DNA of 9,536 nt from Alcaligenaceae bacterium UBA6179 (lineage in GTDB: Bacteria > Pseudomonadota > Gammaproteobacteria > Burkholderiales > Burkholderiaceae_B), in the NCBI GenBank assembly GCA_002422175.1, contig DITR01000046.1, positions 560 to 10,095 on the forward strand, in the 5' to 3' direction. The notes under the pieces are model-generated. The model saw only the letters and a program-made list of their open reading frames with translations, did not search any database and was not told the origin of the DNA. The position numbers and the translations under genes are program-made. Of the stretch, positions 6,409 through 9,536 are shown one piece after another (positions within the stretch are counted from its first letter, which is position 1; every line of letters begins with the position of its first letter).

Positions 6409-8211
6409 ATGCTAGACACAACCCATGAAACGAAGGTTCAACAGATTTTAAACACCTTTAATCGGGCGCTGCCAAAAGCGGAATATCAACAGGTTGCTGA
6501 TCTTTTTCATGATGATTGTTACTGGCGCGATCTTGTTTCTTTTACTTGGAATATCAAAACCCTTGAAGGTAAAGAGCAGATATTGGTCATGCTTGAGCAG
6601 CAAGGCAAGCTCATTGAGGCGACCAACTGGGCACTTGACCCTGCTGAGACAGTTACCGCCGATGACGGTGTATTAACCGCTTGGATCACCTTTGAAACAA
6701 AGGTTGCGCGGGGCAGCGGTTTAATGCGGGTTAAAGAGGGAAAAATCTGGACCCTCTTAACAACGATGGTTGAACTCAAAGGTTTTGAAGAAGCAAAAGG
6801 TGATAAACGGCCCATGGGTGTCGAACATGGCGCACACACTGGCCGTAAAACCTGGCGCGAAGGACGCGAGGAAGAAATTAAAACACTGGGTTACACGACA
6901 CAACCCTACGTTGTGATTGTGGGCGGCGGTCAAGCCGGCATTATTCTAGGGGCTCGACTTCGCAAATTAGGTGTTCCAGCGATCATCATTGAAAAAAATG
7001 CAAGGGCTGGTGACTCTTGGCGAAATCGCTACAAAAGCTTATGCCTGCATGACCCTGTCTGGTATGACCATCTTCCCTATCTGCCCTTTCCGAGTGACTG
7101 GCCTGTTTTTACTCCTAAAGACAAGCTTGGCGATTGGCTCGAAATGTACACCAAGGTGATGGAGCTTAATTATTGGAATTCCACTTCTTGTAAAAAAATT
7201 AACTACAACGAGGCACGCCAAGAGTGGGAAATCACAGTCGAACGTGAAGGTCGAGAGCTGACCATAAAGCCCAAAGAACTGGTGATTGCACTGGGCGTTT
7301 CAGGCTACCAAAATGTACCTAAAATTAAGGGTCATGAAACCTTTATAGGTGACCAATTTCATTCAAGCAAGTTTGCCAGTGCTGAAAATTACCGTGGAAA
7401 AAAAGCAGTCGTATTAGGCTCAAATAATTCTGCACATGATATTTGCGCAGCCATGATTGAAGAAGGTGTTGATGTCACCATGATTCAGCGCTCTTCGACA
7501 CACATTTCACCTTCTAAAACATTAATGGATGTCGTGCTTGGCGGTCTTTATTCAGAGCAGGCCATCAAAAACGGTATTGATCATCATAAAGCTGATCTGA
7601 TATTTGCCAGCATTCCATATAAAGTATTGCCCGCTTTTCAAATTCCATTGTTTGAGGAAATGAAAAGGCGCGATGCAGATCTTTTCTCTCGCCTCGAAAA
7701 GGCTGGCTTTTTGCTAGATTTTGGGGTGGATGGGTCTGGCTTGTTCATGAAATATCTGCGCCGCGGCTCAGGTTATTACATTGATGTTGGCGCCTCAGAG
7801 TTGGTGGCTGATGGTCGTGTCAAACTCAAAAGTGGCGTCAACATTAAAGAAATAAAACCTCACTCGGTGGTGCTTTCTGACGGCACTGAACTTGAGGCTG
7901 ATGTCATCGTTTACGCTACCGGTTTTGGCTCTATGAACCAGTGGCTTGCTGACTTGATATCACCAGAGGTTGCTCAGCGTCTGGGTAAAGTCTGGGGCTT
8001 AGGTTCTGACACACCAAAAGACCCGGGCCCTTGGGAAGGTGAATTAAGAAACATGTGGAAACCTACGCAAGTGCCCCACCTATGGATACAAGGCGGTAAC
8101 TTACATCAAAATAGGCACTATTCTCAATTCTTAGGGCTACAACTAAAGGCTCGCTATGAGGGTCTTACAACACCTGTTTATGGGGCAGCTGACGTGCATC
8201 ATGTGGTTTAA
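6409..8211 (+). CDS. Flavin-containing monooxygenase with N-terminal NTF2-like domain
   Basis: This 600-residue protein has two parts. Residues about 5-125 look like an NTF2/SnoaL-like domain (LADLFHDDCYWRD-type start, then beta-rich segments ending ARGSGLMRVKEGKIWTL). Residues about 165-600 form a class B FAD/NAD(P)H monooxygenase. The FAD-binding motif GGGQAG is at 172-177, and the FMO fingerprint FxGxxxHxxxF is at 312-322 (FIGDQFHSSKF). The second nucleotide site is GSNNSA at 337-342, where Asn replaces the middle Gly of the common GxGxxG/A. An ATGF motif is at 503-506. The fingerprint ends in Phe rather than Trp, which favours the FMO/YUCCA-like group over Baeyer-Villiger enzymes. It should insert one oxygen atom into a nucleophilic (N or S) or keto-acid substrate at the expense of NADPH; the substrate is unknown. 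No signal peptide, so cytoplasmic. It is divergent from the LysR gene. Confidence 0.92.
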   Translation: MLDTTHETKVQQILNTFNRALPKAEYQQVADLFHDDCYWRDLVSFTWNIKTLEGKEQILVMLEQQGKLIEATNWALDPAETVTADDGVLTAWITFETKVARGSGLMRVKEGKIWTLLTTMVELKGFEEAKGDKRPMGVEHGAHTGRKTWREGREEEIKTLGYTTQPYVVIVGGGQAGIILGARLRKLGVPAIIIEKNARAGDSWRNRYKSLCLHDPVWYDHLPYLPFPSDWPVFTPKDKLGDWLEMYTKVMELNYWNSTSCKKINYNEARQEWEITVEREGRELTIKPKELVIALGVSGYQNVPKIKGHETFIGDQFHSSKFASAENYRGKKAVVLGSNNSAHDICAAMIEEGVDVTMIQRSSTHISPSKTLMDVVLGGLYSEQAIKNGIDHHKADLIFASIPYKVLPAFQIPLFEEMKRRDADLFSRLEKAGFLLDFGVDGSGLFMKYLRRGSGYYIDVGASELVADGRVKLKSGVNIKEIKPHSVVLSDGTELEADVIVYATGFGSMNQWLADLISPEVAQRLGKVWGLGSDTPKDPGPWEGELRNMWKPTQVPHLWIQGGNLHQNRHYSQFLGLQLKARYEGLTTPVYGAADVHHVV

Positions 8212-8252
8212 ATGTATGCTGTTCTCTTTATGAACACGCGACACCTTTTACC

Positions 8253-8275
8253 TGATTGATCAAATTGATTGATCA
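8253..8275. repeat. 10-bp direct repeat upstream of the enolase-like gene
   Basis: TGATTGATCA occurs at 8253-8262 and again at 8266-8275, a 13-bp period with AAT between. Because each unit contains the palindrome TGATCA, the region can also be read as inverted arms TGATCAA (8257-8263) and TTGATCA (8269-8275). It lies between the monooxygenase stop and the enolase-like start and looks like an operator; the binding protein is unknown. Confidence 0.6.
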
Positions 8276-8297
8276 CTTCATTGTGTAGGGTTACAAA
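8269..8297 (+). promoter_or_regulatory. Weak candidate promoter of the enolase-like gene
   Basis: TTGATC (8269-8274) and TACAAA (8292-8297) are each four of six to the -35 and -10 consensus, with optimal 17-base spacing. The -35 box lies inside the second copy of the direct repeat, so a protein bound to the repeat would affect this promoter. The match is modest and read-through from the monooxygenase gene is equally possible. Confidence 0.25.
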
Positions 8298-8349
8298 TTC
8301 AATTGGTCAGGTTTGAAACTGCCAAGATAAAAGTAGGAATTTCAAATTT

Positions 8350-9536
8350 ATGACGCGTTCTACCATTCAGTCTGTCGTTGGGCGGCAAATTCTTGATTCA
8401 CGCGGTCGACCCACTGTTGAAGTTGACGTTTCACTTGTAGATGGGTCGCTCGGTCGTGCCTCTGTTCCCTCTGGGGCATCGACTGGCTCATTCGAAGCGC
8501 ATGAATTGCGAGACGGCGATGCCACGCGCTTTGAGGGTTTGGGCGTTCTTAAAGCCGTATCAAACATCAATATTGAAATTGCGCACGCCATATCTGGCAT
8601 GAATGCGTATGATCAACGTAGCCTAGACGATTTTTTACGCAAACTAGATGGAACCCCTCAACTAAAAAGGCTGGGTGCTAACGCCATTCTTGGTGTCTCA
8701 ATTGCTGTTTGCCGCGCAGCAGCAAACTCGCTTAATCAACCCCTATATCAACGCATTGCTGAGTTGATTCAAAACCCAAGCCCACAGATGCCAAGACCCA
8801 TGGTTAACATCTTCAGCGGTGGGCTGCATGCCGGTAGGGGCATGGATGTACAAGATTTTTTAGCCATTCCTGTTCGTGCTCAATCAATTGATGAAGCCAT
8901 TCACACCATGAGTCGCGTGCGAAATGCCGCTGTTCGTGTTTGTCAACAAATGGGTTTGCCCACATTATTAGCAGATGAGGGCGGTTTAAGCCCCGGTTGC
9001 GCGAGCGGAAAAGACGCTTTAATACTGATGTGTAAAGCCATCGAGTTGGCGGGCTTGACCCCTGGTAAAGATGTGGTCATCGCCATAGATGTTGCGGCTG
9101 CAGCATTTAAAAACGCCGAAGGTTACTACAACCTGGCGCGTGAGGGAAAGCAACTGTCTTCAGACCAAATGATTGATATGCTTGAATCTTGGGTTAAAGA
9201 ATTTCCATTAATTTCAATTGAAGATGGCTTAGACGAAGAAGATTGGTCTGGCTGGAAAGCGCTCACCATGCGGTTGGGCAACCAAGTACAGCTTGTGGGT
9301 GACGATCTTTTCACGACCAACCCCATAAGATTACAAAAGGGTATTGAAATGGGCGTTGCAAATGGCGTTTTAGTTAAAGTCAATCAAAACGGAACATTAA
9401 CGGGCACGCTTGATGTCATAACGATGGCTAAAAAGAATGGCTATTCAACGATTATTTCTGCGCGCTCGGGTGAAACTGAAGACCCATTTATTGCTGACTT
9501 GGCTGTGGGTAGTTCAGCGGGCCAAATCAAAATCGG
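8350..9536 (+). CDS. eno: Enolase-family protein, 3' end outside window; active-site substitutions
   Basis: The frame is open from an ATG at 8350 to the window edge, giving 395 residues of an expected 420-435. Enolase landmarks in order: GRQILDSRGRPTVEVDV (11-27), the loop SGASTG (41-46), LGANAILGVS (108-117), GGLHAGRGMDVQDF (157-170), ADEGGLSPG (208-216), AIDVAAAAF (245-253), IEDGLDEEDW (290-299), VGDDLFTTN (316-324), LVKVNQNGTLTGTLD (341-355), ISARSGETED (369-378) and GQIK (391-394). Metal ligands D247, E291 and D318, the catalytic K343 and E210, H160, R372, S373 and K394 are kept. However, the His of the usual SHRSGETED is Ala371, the Glu of xIQEF is Asp169, and GGEHA reads GGLHA. It may therefore be a divergent enolase or a paralogue with altered chemistry. 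AGGA lies 11 bases before the ATG, a rather long spacing. Enolase normally converts 2-phosphoglycerate to phosphoenolpyruvate. Confidence 0.93.
   Translation, partial: MTRSTIQSVVGRQILDSRGRPTVEVDVSLVDGSLGRASVPSGASTGSFEAHELRDGDATRFEGLGVLKAVSNINIEIAHAISGMNAYDQRSLDDFLRKLDGTPQLKRLGANAILGVSIAVCRAAANSLNQPLYQRIAELIQNPSPQMPRPMVNIFSGGLHAGRGMDVQDFLAIPVRAQSIDEAIHTMSRVRNAAVRVCQQMGLPTLLADEGGLSPGCASGKDALILMCKAIELAGLTPGKDVVIAIDVAAAAFKNAEGYYNLAREGKQLSSDQMIDMLESWVKEFPLISIEDGLDEEDWSGWKALTMRLGNQVQLVGDDLFTTNPIRLQKGIEMGVANGVLVKVNQNGTLTGTLDVITMAKKNGYSTIISARSGETEDPFIADLAVGSSAGQIKI

Noticed and set aside
8367..8600. Leftward open frame inside the start of the enolase-like gene
   Set aside because: Antisense to a strongly conserved enolase sequence, with a low-complexity Ser/Thr/Pro/Arg translation; treated as a shadow.

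Overview
The window reads as an accessory metabolic locus of a moderately AT-rich proteobacterium. The best guess is a betaproteobacterium of the order Burkholderiales. This rests on the style of the proteins (tripartite TRAP transporter, DUF1445 and DUF2848 proteins, LysR regulator) and on gene order as I know it from that group; no rRNA or other marker gene is present, so the assignment is tentative.

Layout. Positions 1-90 hold what looks like the last 29 codons of a rightward gene, which collides tail to tail with the leftward block. From 6268 down to 76, seven genes run leftward: a LysR-type regulator (6268-5378), a DUF1445 hydro-lyase / D-glutamate cyclase-like enzyme (5287-4502), the three TRAP transporter components in the order periplasmic binding protein, small permease, large permease (4429-1467), a DUF2848 protein (1430-744) and a ureidoglycolate lyase-like cupin protein (678-76). 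Gaps are 27-90 bp and the two permease genes overlap by 4 bp, so the six genes after the regulator look like one operon. Rightward from 6409 lie a flavin-containing monooxygenase with an N-terminal NTF2-like domain (6409-8211) and an enolase-family gene (8350 to the window edge, 3' end missing). The regulator and the monooxygenase are divergent, and their best candidate promoters overlap at the -35 boxes.

How the genes may work together (inference). The TRAP system would import a small carboxylate. The DUF1445 enzyme, the DUF2848 protein and the ureidoglycolate lyase-like protein are candidates for processing it in the cytoplasm. The LysR protein is the obvious local regulator, either of this operon or of the divergent monooxygenase. 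DUF1445 is tied in eukaryotes to D-glutamate / 5-oxoproline chemistry, and some Bordetella TRAP binding proteins bind pyroglutamate. A 5-oxoproline-like or other small N-containing acid is therefore a reasonable first substrate guess, but it is not shown here.

Most notable points: the enolase-family protein keeps its metal ligands and catalytic lysine but has Ala where enolases have an active-site His, and Asp for a conserved Glu; the DUF2848 gene contains a perfect 13-bp inverted repeat; the enolase gene is preceded by a 10-bp direct repeat; the lyase-like protein carries a tail built partly from a hexanucleotide repeat. No intergenic stretch exceeds about 140 bp, and I see no tRNA, rRNA, CRISPR array or insertion sequence.
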